Assembly: GCF_034652275.1 (NCBI RefSeq)
Contig: NZ_JAXIWG010000001.1
Coordinates: 124,001 to 188,000, forward strand
Reading direction: 5' to 3'
From: Yoonia sp034652275
Lineage (GTDB): Bacteria; Pseudomonadota; Alphaproteobacteria; Rhodobacterales; Rhodobacteraceae
DNA: 64,000 nucleotides
Position 1 is the stretch's first letter, and every line of letters begins with the position of its first letter. Positions 1 through 9,020 of the stretch are shown piece by piece. The position numbers were made by a program, and so were the translations under genes. Under the pieces are notes generated by a model. The model saw nothing but the letters and a program-made list of their open reading frames with translations, did not search any database and was not told the DNA's origin.

Positions 1-2
1 AA

Positions 3-164
3 AGCGTGGCCTTCATGGCAGCGCAGGGTGTGACGGATGTTTACGAGATCGGGGCAGGCAAGGCCCTGTCCGGCATGGTCAAGCGTATCAACCGCGATCT
101 GGCGGCCACGGCTGTCGGGTCGCCCGAAGATGTGGTGGCCATGGCTGCTGCGCTGCATGAATAA
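3..164 (+). CDS. fabD: Malonyl-CoA:ACP transacylase, C-terminal end (partial)
   Basis: Only the last 53 codons are in the window; the gene begins upstream of base 1. The reading frame at position 3 runs to TAA at 162-164 and contains a piece ending in EIGAGKALSGMVKRI, which matches the conserved end of FabD (the GxGKVLxGLxKRI signature). FabD loads malonate onto acyl carrier protein at the start of type II fatty acid synthesis in the cytoplasm. fabG begins 10 bases after the stop, and acpP and fabF follow, giving the usual fabD-fabG-acpP-fabF order. The identity rests on a short tail plus this context. Confidence 0.85.
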   Translation, partial: SVAFMAAQGVTDVYEIGAGKALSGMVKRINRDLAATAVGSPEDVVAMAAALHE

Positions 165-174
165 AGGAAAACAG

Positions 175-912
175 ATGTTTGATTTGAATGGAAAAAATGC
201 GCTGATCACGGGTGCATCCGGTGGCATTGGCGGGGCCATCGCCAAGGCGCTTTACGAGGCAGGCGCGACTGTCGCTTTGTCCGGCACACGGGTGGAGCCG
301 CTGCAGGCGCTCGCCGCCTCCTTGGGTGACCGCGCGCATGTGCTGCCTTGCAATCTGTCGGATGCCGACGCGGTCAACGCGCTGCCCAAACAGGCGGCCG
401 AGCTGATGGGGTCCGTCGATATTTTGGTGAATAACGCGGGTATCACGCGCGATAACCTGTTTATGCGCATGTCGGACGAGGAATGGTCGTCGGTGCTGGA
501 GGTGAACCTCACATCCACCATGCGCCTGTGCAAAGGTGTCATCCGTGGCATGATGAAGGCGCGCTGGGGGCGGATCGTGAATATCTCTTCCGTCGTGGGC
601 GCGACCGGCAACCCGGGGCAGGCGAATTATGCAGCCTCCAAGGCAGGCATGGTCGGCATGTCGAAATCCATCGCCTACGAGGTCGCTAGCCGTGGCATCA
701 CCGTCAATTGCGTGGCACCGGGTTTCATCACCACGGCCATGACCGACAAGCTGACGGACGACCAGAAATCCGCGATCCTGACGCAAGTCCCCGCAGGGCG
801 TATGGGCGAGGCCGAAGAGATTGCGGCGGCGGTTTTGTATCTGGCGAGCAATGAGGCCGCCTATGTCACAGGCAGCACCTTGCATGTGAATGGCGGGATG
901 GCCATGCTGTAG
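175..912 (+). CDS. fabG: 3-oxoacyl-[ACP] reductase FabG
   Basis: This 245-residue short-chain dehydrogenase reduces 3-ketoacyl-ACP with NADPH in fatty acid elongation. The start at 175 is preceded by an AAAGGA ribosome site around 163-168; the frame is open further upstream but that part overlaps fabD. The Rossmann motif GASGGIGG lies at residues 13-20, NNAG at 86-89, and the catalytic set Ser138/139, Tyr152 and Lys156 (YAASK) is intact. Length matches bacterial FabG. It sits between fabD and acpP in a conserved fab cluster. Confidence 0.97.
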   Translation: MFDLNGKNALITGASGGIGGAIAKALYEAGATVALSGTRVEPLQALAASLGDRAHVLPCNLSDADAVNALPKQAAELMGSVDILVNNAGITRDNLFMRMSDEEWSSVLEVNLTSTMRLCKGVIRGMMKARWGRIVNISSVVGATGNPGQANYAASKAGMVGMSKSIAYEVASRGITVNCVAPGFITTAMTDKLTDDQKSAILTQVPAGRMGEAEEIAAAVLYLASNEAAYVTGSTLHVNGGMAML

Positions 913-1058
913 AACGGGCTGGCGGGGAAACCGTTTGCCAAGGCGGAATTCTCTGCTATTAGCCTCGCAGCTTGAATATGCGGTGAACTCCCGCTTTGCT
1001 ACATCCCGCAAGGGAATCTGAAAACGGGCGCTTGCCCAGAAAGACATGAGGAATTGAC

Positions 1059-1292
1059 ATGAGCGATGTCGCAGACCGCGTACGCAAGATCGTTGTAGAG
1101 CATCTTGGTGTTGAAGAAGACAAAGTGACGGAGACTGCGTCCTTCATCGATGATCTGGGTGCCGACAGCCTTGATACCGTCGAATTGGTCATGGCTTTCG
1201 AAGAGGAATTCGGGATCGAGATCCCCGATGATGCCGCCGAAACCATCCAGACTTTTGGCGACGCCGTGAAATTCATTTCCAGCGCGCAATAA
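1059..1292 (+). CDS. acpP: Acyl carrier protein
   Basis: The 77-residue acidic protein carries the 4'-phosphopantetheine arm on Ser37 within the DSLD motif (GADSLDTVELVMAFEEEFG). It shuttles acyl intermediates among FabD, FabG, FabF and the other synthase enzymes. A GAGG ribosome site precedes the ATG. The 146-base gap from fabG probably contains its own promoter, and a strong terminator follows, so acpP is likely transcribed at a level separate from its neighbours. Confidence 0.98.
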   Translation: MSDVADRVRKIVVEHLGVEEDKVTETASFIDDLGADSLDTVELVMAFEEEFGIEIPDDAAETIQTFGDAVKFISSAQ

Positions 1293-1316
1293 GCTTCAAC
1301 CCTGCGGGGTTGCTGG

Positions 1317-1344
1317 CGGCGTCCTTCGGGGCGCCGTTTTGCTT
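1317..1344 (+). terminator. Intrinsic terminator after acpP with UUCG tetraloop
   Basis: An eight-pair GC-rich stem (1317-1324 with 1329-1336) is closed by C(UUCG)G, an exceptionally stable tetraloop, and is followed by TTTTGCTTT. A smaller CAACCC/GGGTTG hairpin precedes it at about 1297-1312. This would end or attenuate transcription between acpP and fabF. Confidence 0.85.
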
Positions 1345-1444
1345 TCAGGCGCGGGTTTGCGCCACAGCGCTGAACCCCGCCCTTGCCCCTTGCGGGCGGG
1401 CTGGGCTATCAAGTCGAAAACACACCAAGAGGTGAGGGCATCAA

Positions 1445-2707
1445 ATGCGTCGTGTCGTTGTAACTGGGCTGGGGCTGGTGACGCCGCTGGCCGACGGGGT
1501 CGAGAAAACTTGGGAACGCCTGCTGGCCGGGCAATCCGGCGCTGGCAAGATCACGGGGTTCGATCCCAGTCGCCTGACCACGCAATATGCCTGTGAAGTG
1601 CCTTTGGGCGATGGCACGGACGGCACCTTCAACGCCGATGCCTATATGGAGCCCAAGGAACAGCGCAAGGTCGATACCTTTATCCTTTTCGGCATGGCCG
1701 CCGCCCAGCAGGCGATCGAGGATTCGGGCTGGCAGCCGACCGAGCGTGCCGATCAGGAACGCACGGGCGTGATGATCGGGTCGGGGATCGGGGGGCTGAA
1801 TTCCATCGCCGACACGGCCGTGATGATGGCCGAAAAGGGCCCACGCCGCGTGTCGCCGTTCTTTGTGCCCGGTGCGCTGATCAACCTGATCTCGGGGCAG
1901 GTGTCGATCCGCTACGGGTTCCGTGGCCCGAACCATGCGCCAGTGACCGCTTGTTCCACAGGGGCGCATGCGATTGGCGATGCGTCGCGGCTGATCATGT
2001 TCGGGGATGCCGATGTAATGATCGCAGGCGGGGCCGAGGCCGCGATCTGCGAACTGGGCATCGCCGGTTTTAACGCCTGCAAGGCGCTGTCGACCGCCCA
2101 TAACGACGATCCGACCAAAGCCAGCCGTCCATGGGACCGCGACCGTGACGGGTTTGTCATGGGCGAGGGGGCGGGCATCGTCGTGCTGGAAGAATATGAA
2201 CATGCCAAGGCGCGTGGTGCCAAGATTTATGCCGAGGTGCTGGGCTACGGTCTGTCGGGCGATGCCCACCACATCACCGCCCCGCCGCCCGACCATGAAG
2301 GCGCCGAACGCGCGATGCGTGGGGCCTGTCGCAACGCAGGCATCGACCCTGCGCAGATCGACTATGTCAACGCGCATGGCACATCGACCATGGCCGACAC
2401 GATCGAACTGGGGGCAGTTGAACGCCTTGTCGGGCCAGAGGCTGCGGCGAAACTGACCATGTCCTCGACAAAATCGGCGACGGGGCACCTTTTGGGCGCT
2501 GCGGGCGCAATCGAGGCTGTGTTTTCCATCCTCGCGATCCGTGATCAGGTGGCACCACCGACGATCAATCTTGACAACCCCGATGTGGAAACCGTCGTGG
2601 ACCTCTGCGCCAATGCCAAGCGCGAACGCCGGATCGACGTGGCCCTGTCCAACTCGTTCGGCTTCGGGGGCACCAATGCCAGCGTGATCTTCGGGAAAAT
2701 CGCCTGA
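1445..2707 (+). CDS. fabF: 3-oxoacyl-[ACP] synthase II (KAS II)
   Basis: The 420-residue condensing enzyme elongates acyl-ACP with malonyl-ACP. The thiolase-fold triad is complete: Cys170 in TACSTGAHA, His311 in NAHGTST and His348 in KSATGHLLGAAG. GAGGTGAGG upstream is the ribosome site. Its TGA stop overlaps the mltG ATG by one base (TGATG at 2705-2709), which suggests translational coupling to mltG. Confidence 0.98.
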   Translation: MRRVVVTGLGLVTPLADGVEKTWERLLAGQSGAGKITGFDPSRLTTQYACEVPLGDGTDGTFNADAYMEPKEQRKVDTFILFGMAAAQQAIEDSGWQPTERADQERTGVMIGSGIGGLNSIADTAVMMAEKGPRRVSPFFVPGALINLISGQVSIRYGFRGPNHAPVTACSTGAHAIGDASRLIMFGDADVMIAGGAEAAICELGIAGFNACKALSTAHNDDPTKASRPWDRDRDGFVMGEGAGIVVLEEYEHAKARGAKIYAEVLGYGLSGDAHHITAPPPDHEGAERAMRGACRNAGIDPAQIDYVNAHGTSTMADTIELGAVERLVGPEAAAKLTMSSTKSATGHLLGAAGAIEAVFSILAIRDQVAPPTINLDNPDVETVVDLCANAKRERRIDVALSNSFGFGGTNASVIFGKIA

Positions 2708-3864
2708 TGTGGCGGCATATCGCGGCGAATTTCCTGACGTTCTTCACGGTGGCCCTGTTCCTGCTGGCGGGGGCCATCGGCTGGGGGACGAAACAATACC
2801 GTGACCCCGGCCCGCTCGCGCAGGCGATCTGCTTTCAGGTGCCAAGCGGCGCGTCGATGTCCTTGGTCACCGATGCGCTGGTCGCGCAGGGGGCTGTCAG
2901 CAACGGCACGATCCTGCGGATCGGTGCCGATTACAGCGACAAGTCGGGCCTGTTGAAGGCGGGCAGCTTTCTGGTGCCCGAAGCCGCGTCGATGGAACAG
3001 GTGATGGATATCATCACGCGCGGCGGCGCCAATACCTGCGGCACCGAAGTTATCTACCGGATCGGTGTGAACCAGGTGCAGGGCGTTGTGCGCGAACTTG
3101 ACCCCGCTACCAACCGTTTCGAGGAACGCGCGAGTTTCGATCCGCTGACCGAGGAAGAACCCCCTGTGTATGCAGAGGTGCGCGCGCAAGCTGACACACG
3201 TTTCCGCGTTGTGCTGGCCGAAGGTGTCACCAGCTGGCAGGTGCTGAACGCGATGCGCGGGATCGGCTCGCTTGAGGCGGATGTGACCGAAACGCCGCCC
3301 GAAGGCTCGCTTGCGCCCGCAAGCTATGAATTCACCCCCGGCACGCCGGTGTCCGCGATCCTTGCGCAGATGACCGCGCGGCAGGACGCCATCATCGCCA
3401 CTGCCTGGGCCAACCGGCAGGACGGCCTGCCCATCACCACCCCTGAAGAGATGCTGGTCCTTGCCAGCATCATCGAAAAGGAAACCAGCGAAGTCGACGA
3501 ACGTCGGCAGGTCGCCAGCGTCTTTGTCAACCGGCTGAATCAGGGGATGCGGCTGCAAACCGATCCCACGGTGATTTATGGTGTCACCCGTGGCGAAGGC
3601 GTGCTGGGCCGCGGCATCCGGCAAAGCGAATTGCGCGACGACAATCCGTGGAACACCTATGTCATCACGGGTCTGCCGCCGACCCCCATCGCCAACCCCG
3701 GCCGCGCTAGCATCGAAGCAGCTGTGGATCCTGACGAGACCGCCTATATTTTCTTCGTGGCCAATGGCACCGGCGGGCATACGTTCACCACCAATCTGGA
3801 CGATCACAACAGGGCTGTCGCGGTCTGGCGGCGGATCGAGGCCGAACGCGAAGCCAACCAATGA
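2707..3864 (+). CDS. mltG: Endolytic murein transglycosylase MltG (YceG-like)
   Basis: The 385-residue protein has one N-terminal membrane anchor (about residues 8-27) and a periplasmic YceG domain. The signature ASIIEKE contains the expected catalytic glutamate (Glu257), followed by RRQVASVFVNRLNQGM and LQTDPTVIYG. MltG cuts nascent peptidoglycan strands within the chain and is thought to act as a terminase for elongation. It is coupled to fabF by a one-base overlap and followed by a terminator. Confidence 0.95.
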   Translation: MWRHIAANFLTFFTVALFLLAGAIGWGTKQYRDPGPLAQAICFQVPSGASMSLVTDALVAQGAVSNGTILRIGADYSDKSGLLKAGSFLVPEAASMEQVMDIITRGGANTCGTEVIYRIGVNQVQGVVRELDPATNRFEERASFDPLTEEEPPVYAEVRAQADTRFRVVLAEGVTSWQVLNAMRGIGSLEADVTETPPEGSLAPASYEFTPGTPVSAILAQMTARQDAIIATAWANRQDGLPITTPEEMLVLASIIEKETSEVDERRQVASVFVNRLNQGMRLQTDPTVIYGVTRGEGVLGRGIRQSELRDDNPWNTYVITGLPPTPIANPGRASIEAAVDPDETAYIFFVANGTGGHTFTTNLDDHNRAVAVWRRIEAEREANQ

Positions 3865-3888
3865 TCCTCTGAATTGATGAACAAACGG

Positions 3889-3930
3889 ACAAAGGGTCGC
3901 CCGCTGGTCGGGCGGCCCTTTGTTGTATTT
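3889..3930 (+). terminator. Intrinsic terminator after mltG
   Basis: A long stem with one mismatch (ACAAAGGG-CGCCCG against CGGGCG-CCCTTTGT, 3889-3923) is followed by a T-rich tract. It separates the housekeeping fab/mltG operon from the GTA cluster. Confidence 0.85.
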
Positions 3931-4023
3931 GGGGCCGGTTTGGGGTAGTGTGGCATGGCTAGATGGTGTGACGTGGCGGTCACCCACTCGACCTGCGGAA
4001 GGCTCCCAACAGGTCACCCCATC

Positions 4024-4368
4024 ATGACTGAACGACACGACACCGACACCACCCCGTTGGCTGCGGCGCAGGCGCGGGTGATCGAAATCAACACCTTGTT
4101 CGCCCGCATCCGCAAGTTGCTGGATTACAGCCTGCGGATCACCGACGATCTCAGCGTCGATACCCCCCGCGCAATCATCACCCGTATGGATCAACTGATC
4201 GCGGCGCATCTGAAGGTGCTGACCGCCGAGGAGGCTTTCAATGCTGCCCAAAACGCAAACCCCGGCGACATCGCCGACCTTGACAGCATCCGGGACGATC
4301 TTGGGCGCCGACTTGATCGCCTCCGCGCCAGCCTTGGCGCAAATGGCGTTTCTGAACAGCCTCAGTGA
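4024..4368 (+). CDS. GTA small terminase-like protein (gp1)
   Basis: The 114-residue, charged, helical protein lies immediately before the GTA large terminase, the position of RcGTA gp1, which has been identified as the GTA small terminase. Small terminases bind DNA and help load the packaging motor; the GTA version packages host DNA with little sequence preference. The start at 4024 (MTERHDTD) is preferred; the frame is open back to 3955, but that part looks non-coding. Its 3' end overlaps the terL frame. Assignment rests on position, size and helical character rather than a clear motif. Confidence 0.75.
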   Translation: MTERHDTDTTPLAAAQARVIEINTLFARIRKLLDYSLRITDDLSVDTPRAIITRMDQLIAAHLKVLTAEEAFNAAQNANPGDIADLDSIRDDLGRRLDRLRASLGANGVSEQPQ

Positions 4369-5617
4369 GGCGGAATTGCTGGCCTTGCCTTATCTCTTTT
4401 CGTTCTGGGCGATGCCGCATCAGTTGCCGCCGCCCGGCGACTGGCGGACATGGGTGATCCTTGGCGGGCGGGGTGCGGGCAAGACCCGCGCGGGTGCGGA
4501 ATGGGTGCGCAGCATGGTGGCGGGGGCGGCGCGCCGGATCGCACTGATCGGGGAAACCTTTGATCAGGCGCGCGAGGTGATGGTGTTTGGCGACAGCGGC
4601 ATCATGGCCGTCTGCCCGCCCGATGCGCGGCCCAAATGGATCGCAAGCCGGCATATGCTGGTCTGGCCCAACGGCGCGCAGGCGACGCTGTTTTCGGCCC
4701 ACGAACCAGAAGCCTTGCGTGGCCCGCAGTTCGATGCCGCTTGGGTGGATGAACTGGCCAAATGGCGCAAGGCCGCAGCGACATGGGATATGCTGCAATT
4801 CGGGCTGCGGCTGGGGGATCAGCCGCGCGTCTGCGTGACGACGACACCGCGCCGGCAGGCGCTGTTGCGCAAATTGCTGGACCGGCCCAGCACGGTCGTC
4901 ACGCACGCGCCCACCAGCGCCAATCGCGCGAACCTCGCCGACAGCTTTCTGGCGGAAATGGCGGCGGAATATGCCGGCACGGCGCTGGGGCGGCAGGAAC
5001 TGGAAGGCGTGATGCTCGAGGATGTCGATGGCGCGCTGTGGCAGACAGGTACACTCGCTGCCTGTCAGGTGGCCACAGCGCCGCCACTGACGCGGATCGT
5101 CGTCGCGGTCGATCCGCCCACGACGGCGCATGCCGGATCGGACGCCTGCGGGATCATCGTCGCAGGCGTGGTGATGGAAGGCCCCGTGCAGGACTGGCGC
5201 GCCTATGTGCTGGAGGATGCAAGCCTGCAAGGCGCCAGCCCCGATAGTTGGGCGCGCGCAGCCATTGCCGCCGTCGCGCGCCACGGCGCCGACAGGCTGG
5301 TGGCCGAGGTGAACCAGGGCGGTGACATGGTCGCCGCCGTGATCCGCCAGATCGACCCCCTGGTCCCGTTCCGCGCGGTCCATGCCAGCCGTGGCAAGGT
5401 GGCTCGCGCCGAACCTGTCGCCGCACTTTATGAACAAGGCCGCGTACATCACCTGCGGGGCCTTGGCGATCTGGAAGACCAGATGTGCCAGATGACACAT
5501 GCGGGCTATCAGGGCAAAGGGTCCCCCGACCGCGTCGATGCTTTGGTCTGGGCGATCCACGACCTGATGATCGGACCCGCGCAAAGCTGGCGCAATCCCC
5601 AGATCAGAGGGCTCTGA
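4241..5617 (+). CDS. GTA large terminase (gp2, TerL)
   Basis: This is the packaging ATPase and nuclease of the gene transfer agent. The Walker A motif GGRGAGKTRAG has its lysine at residue 81, and WVDELAKW is the Walker B region with the catalytic Glu. The C-terminal nuclease domain includes VVAVDPP and a late DRVDALVWAI motif. The start at 4241 has a strong GAGGAGG ribosome site 7-8 bases upstream but lies 128 bases inside gp1; a shorter start at 4343 (MAFLNSLS) has no clear ribosome site. Both choices leave the ATPase intact. Confidence 0.93.
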   Translation: MLPKTQTPATSPTLTASGTILGADLIASAPALAQMAFLNSLSEAELLALPYLFSFWAMPHQLPPPGDWRTWVILGGRGAGKTRAGAEWVRSMVAGAARRIALIGETFDQAREVMVFGDSGIMAVCPPDARPKWIASRHMLVWPNGAQATLFSAHEPEALRGPQFDAAWVDELAKWRKAAATWDMLQFGLRLGDQPRVCVTTTPRRQALLRKLLDRPSTVVTHAPTSANRANLADSFLAEMAAEYAGTALGRQELEGVMLEDVDGALWQTGTLAACQVATAPPLTRIVVAVDPPTTAHAGSDACGIIVAGVVMEGPVQDWRAYVLEDASLQGASPDSWARAAIAAVARHGADRLVAEVNQGGDMVAAVIRQIDPLVPFRAVHASRGKVARAEPVAALYEQGRVHHLRGLGDLEDQMCQMTHAGYQGKGSPDRVDALVWAIHDLMIGPAQSWRNPQIRGL

Positions 5618-5654
5618 CCGTCGCAGCCCTGCGGGCTGCTCGGGCGCGCCGCGC

Positions 5655-5748
5655 GGGAGTATTTTTGGAAAAAAGAAGATGCGGGACTTCCCGGCACCTT
5701 TCGCATCGTTCGAGCCCAAATATCCCCGCCGGAGGCCAAAAAGTTTTT
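5655..5748. repeat. Dispersed intergenic element, copy A (inverted pair)
   Basis: The core GGGAGTATTTTTGG plus AAAAAAGAAG lies at 5655-5678. A decayed inverted partner (AAATATCCCCGCCGG and following CCAAAAAGTTTTT) lies at about 5716-5748. The same core recurs at 36353, 57183 and 62906. It fills most of the 236-base gap between terL and the portal gene; nothing else is seen there except the portal ribosome site. Confidence 0.8.
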
Positions 5749-5853
5749 AGGCACAGGACGTGCAACACCCACCGCGCGGCGCTGTAACCGCATCCTCAAC
5801 CCCTTTGGCTACATTCCTCTCAACGCCGCAAGAGACCGCTTCGAGGAGAAGAC

Positions 5854-7029
5854 ATGTTTGATTTCCTGAACCGCAAGCCAGCCCCCGCGCCCGAAAGCAA
5901 AGCCTCGGCCACGGGGCGCGTCGTGGCACTTCAGGGGGCGGGCCGTGTCGCATGGTCACCGCGCGATGTGGTGTCGCTGACGCGGACGGGGTTTCTGGGC
6001 AATCCGGTGGGCTTTCGCGCCGTGCGCCTGATTTCCGAGGCCGCCGCCGCGATCCCGCTGGTCGTGCAGGATGACGCGCACCGCTATGACCGCCACCCCG
6101 TGCAGGCGCTGTTGGCGCGGCCCAATGCGGCGCAGGGGCGGGCGGAGCTGCTCGAGGCTTTGTTCGGGCAGGTGCTGTTGACCGGCAACGGCTATCTGGA
6201 GGCGGTGGCGGTCGATAGCTTGCCTGCCGAGATCCATGTGCTGCGGTCCGACCGCATGGCGGTGATCCCCGGCCCTGACGGCTGGCCTGCGGGTTATGAA
6301 TACAATGTCGATGGCCGCAAGCACCGCTTTGCCGTCTGTGAAGATCAAAGCCCGATCTGCCATGTGAAAAGCTTTCATCCGCAGGACGACCATTACGGGT
6401 TTTCCGCGTTGCAAGCCTGTGCTGCCGCCATCGACGTGCATAACGCGGCCTCGCGCTGGTCCAAAGCGCTGCTCGACAATGCGGCACGGCCTTCGGGCGC
6501 GATTGTCTATCGCGGGGCGGACGGGCAATCCGCGTTAACCACCGACCAATATGACCGGCTGGTCAGCGAGATGGAAAGCCAGCATCAGGGTGCGCGCAAT
6601 GCGGGCCGGCCGATGCTGCTGGAAGGCGGGCTCGACTGGAAACCGATGGGGTTTTCGCCTTCTGACATGGAGTTCCAGAAAACCAAGGAAGCCGCCGCGC
6701 GCGAGATCGCCATCGCCTTTGGCGTGCCGCCGATGCTGCTGGGTATCCCCGGTGATGCGACCTATGCCAATTACCAGGAGGCCAACCGCGCCTTTTACCG
6801 CCTGACCGTGTTGCCTTTGGCGACGCGTGTGGCTTCGGTGATCGCGGATTGGCTCTCGGATTTCTCAGGGCAGCGTATCGAAATCCGCCCTGATATCGAC
6901 CAGATCGCCGCCCTGTCGCATGAACGCGACAGTCTCTGGGCGCGGGTGGGGGCGGCGACATTCCTGAGCGATGCGGAAAAGCGCAGCCTTTTGGGCCTGC
7001 CCGCACAGGAGGTCGGCCAGCATGGATGA
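5854..7029 (+). CDS. GTA portal protein (gp3, HK97 family)
   Basis: The 391-residue portal forms the dodecameric DNA channel at the capsid vertex and docks the terminase. The sequence has the HK97-type portal pattern: a conserved FRAVRLISEAAAAIPLVV region near residue 50, LLTGNGYLEAV near 110, and the C-terminal EIAIAFGVPPMLLGIPGD stretch. A GAGGAGA ribosome site precedes the ATG. It overlaps the next small gene by 8 bases, continuing the tightly packed GTA operon. Confidence 0.95.
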   Translation: MFDFLNRKPAPAPESKASATGRVVALQGAGRVAWSPRDVVSLTRTGFLGNPVGFRAVRLISEAAAAIPLVVQDDAHRYDRHPVQALLARPNAAQGRAELLEALFGQVLLTGNGYLEAVAVDSLPAEIHVLRSDRMAVIPGPDGWPAGYEYNVDGRKHRFAVCEDQSPICHVKSFHPQDDHYGFSALQACAAAIDVHNAASRWSKALLDNAARPSGAIVYRGADGQSALTTDQYDRLVSEMESQHQGARNAGRPMLLEGGLDWKPMGFSPSDMEFQKTKEAAAREIAIAFGVPPMLLGIPGDATYANYQEANRAFYRLTVLPLATRVASVIADWLSDFSGQRIEIRPDIDQIAALSHERDSLWARVGAATFLSDAEKRSLLGLPAQEVGQHG

Positions 7030-7234
7030 CAAGGTCATTGCCCTGCGTGGCCAGCCGCGCCCGCCGCCACCGCCGCCTGCGTCGGATTTCTGGTTCGCCC
7101 ATGTCGATCTGCGGCTGGGCCGGATCGAATTCATCATCGCGCGGCTCGAATGGCAAATCTGGATCGTGGTCTGCGGCTGCGCGGGTCTGCTGGTCTTCGA
7201 GATCGTCAATGCACTCAGCGGAGGGACACCATGA
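7022..7234 (+). CDS. Small GTA membrane protein (gp3.5)
   Basis: The 70-residue protein has a proline-rich segment (RPPPPPPAS) and one C-terminal hydrophobic helix (WIVVCGCAGLLVFEIV). It starts inside the portal gene and its stop overlaps the protease ATG (ATGA at 7231). A small gene at this position is a feature of RcGTA-type clusters. Its function is unknown; the helix suggests membrane association or a structural role in head assembly. Confidence 0.8.
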   Translation: MDDKVIALRGQPRPPPPPPASDFWFAHVDLRLGRIEFIIARLEWQIWIVVCGCAGLLVFEIVNALSGGTP

Positions 7235-7773
7235 CCTTGGAACATAAATTCTGCACCGGACCCCAGGATGTGACCGTCACCGACGGGCAGGTCATCAGCG
7301 GCTATGCCTCTTTGTTCGGCAAATCCGATCAGGGCGGTGATATTGTCGATGCTGGTGCCTACCGGATCAGCCTGTCCAAGGGGCGGCGGATCAAGATGCT
7401 TTGGCAGCACGATCCGTCCCAGCCCATCGGCGTCTGGGACGAGGTCGTCGAGGATGCCCGCGGCCTGTGGGTCAAGGGCCGTCTTTTGACCGATATCGCC
7501 CGCGCACGGGAGGCGGCCAGCCTGATCGCGGCAGGTGCCATCGACGGGCTGTCCATCGGCTATCGCACGGTGCGCGCCCACAAGGACGATGCCGGCGCGC
7601 GCCGCCTGTCGGAACTGGACCTGTGGGAAGTGTCGCTGGTCACCTTTCCGATGCTGCCCGATGCGCGTGTCACCGCCAAGGCGGAGGCCCGCGACGCAGG
7701 CGATCTGCACCGCCTTGCGCGCGCGTTTCAAGAGGCGCGCTGCCTGCTGCACCCGCTTTCACCACGACCCTGA
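7231..7773 (+). CDS. GTA prohead protease (gp4, HK97 family)
   Basis: The 180-residue herpes-assemblin-fold serine protease matures the capsid. The expected His (MLWQHDPSQPIG) and Ser (IDGLSIGYRT) regions are present, followed by the family motif LWEVSLVTFPM. The start overlaps the gp3.5 stop in ATGA. It lies directly before the major capsid gene, as in HK97-like heads. Confidence 0.94.
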   Translation: MTLEHKFCTGPQDVTVTDGQVISGYASLFGKSDQGGDIVDAGAYRISLSKGRRIKMLWQHDPSQPIGVWDEVVEDARGLWVKGRLLTDIARAREAASLIAAGAIDGLSIGYRTVRAHKDDAGARRLSELDLWEVSLVTFPMLPDARVTAKAEARDAGDLHRLARAFQEARCLLHPLSPRP

Positions 7774-7784
7774 AGGACCACCCC

Positions 7785-8963
7785 ATGACCAACCCCGTGC
7801 CCAAGGCCCGGATCGCAGATGATCTGTCCGCGCCTGACCTGACCGAAGCCATCGCCGGATTTCTGGCCGATTTCACCATTTTTACCAACGGCCTGCAGGC
7901 CAAACTTCAAAAACAGGATGACCGCATGAACAAGCTGGATCGCAAGACGATGATGACCGCCCGCAGCGCGCTGGCGACAGGTGCCGCACCCGAGGCGCCG
8001 CATCAGAAAGCCTTTGCCGCCTATCTGCGGTCGGGCGATGACGACGCCCTGCGCGGGCTGGAGTTGGAGGGCAAGGCGATGTCCTCGGCCATGGCCGCTG
8101 ATGGTGGCTATCTGGTGGACCCGCAAACCGCCGATACGATCAAGGGGACCTTGTCCTCGACCGCGTCCTTGCGCGCGGTGGCCAGTGTCGTGACGGTGGA
8201 TGCCACGTCTTACGATGTGCTGGTCGATCATACCGAAATGGGTGCTGGCTGGGCGACCGAGACCGGCAGCATGGCGGAAACCATCACGCCGCAGATCGAC
8301 CGGATCAGCATTCCGCTGCACGAGTTGTCGGCCCTGCCCAAGGCGTCGCAGCGACTGCTCGATGACAGTGCCTTTGACATCGAAGGTTGGCTGGCAGGGC
8401 GCATTGCGGATAAATTCGCCCGTTCCGAGGCGGGGGCCTTCATCAACGGGGACGGTCTGGACAAGCCCAAGGGGATGCTGACCTATCCTCAGGTCGAAAA
8501 TGAGCTGTGGGAATGGGGCAGCATCGGGTATGTGCCGACGGGCGTCGCAGGCGGTATCCAGTCGGGTGATCCGATCGTCGATCTGGTCTATGCGCTGGGG
8601 GCGGTTTACCGCGCCAACGGGACCTTTGTCATGAACTCCAAGACCGCAGGCACGATCCGCAAGCTGAAAGACAACGACGGCCGGTTCCTGTGGTCCGACG
8701 GTCTGGCCGCGGGCGAGCCTGCGCGGCTGATGGGCTATCCGGTGCTGGTGGCCGAGGACATGCCCGACATCGCGGCAGGGGCGACGGCCATCGCCTTCGG
8801 TGATTTCGGCGCGGGCTATACCGTGGCCGAACGCCCCGATCTGCGCGTGCTGCGCGATCCGTTCTCGGCCAAGCCGCATGTGCTGTTCTACGCCACCAAG
8901 CGCGTGGGGGGTGCGGTCAGCGATTTCGCCGCGATCAAGCTTCTGAAATTCGCGGTCAGCTGA
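7785..8963 (+). CDS. GTA major capsid protein (gp5, HK97 fold)
   Basis: The 392-residue protein matches the HK97 major capsid family: an N-terminal helical delta-like region (about 1-100, with KLQKQDDRMNKLDRK) that the gp4 protease would remove, then the E-loop and A/P domain region (SMAETITPQIDRISIPLHELSALPKASQRLLDD). A GAAGGA ribosome site precedes the ATG at 7785; the frame is open upstream but overlaps gp4. RcGTA capsid protein is of similar length (close to 400 residues). Confidence 0.95.
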   Translation: MTNPVPKARIADDLSAPDLTEAIAGFLADFTIFTNGLQAKLQKQDDRMNKLDRKTMMTARSALATGAAPEAPHQKAFAAYLRSGDDDALRGLELEGKAMSSAMAADGGYLVDPQTADTIKGTLSSTASLRAVASVVTVDATSYDVLVDHTEMGAGWATETGSMAETITPQIDRISIPLHELSALPKASQRLLDDSAFDIEGWLAGRIADKFARSEAGAFINGDGLDKPKGMLTYPQVENELWEWGSIGYVPTGVAGGIQSGDPIVDLVYALGAVYRANGTFVMNSKTAGTIRKLKDNDGRFLWSDGLAAGEPARLMGYPVLVAEDMPDIAAGATAIAFGDFGAGYTVAERPDLRVLRDPFSAKPHVLFYATKRVGGAVSDFAAIKLLKFAVS

Positions 8964-9020
8964 CCCTGACCCGATAGGGCGCGCGCGTCACGATGCGCGT
9001 TGCCCGGCCCCCGGATGCAG

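Noticed and set aside
3968..3983. GTGAC-N6-GTCAC palindrome upstream of the GTA cluster
   Set aside because: Arms are only five bases and the flanks do not extend symmetry, so it is not convincing as a GTA activator site without comparison to other promoters.
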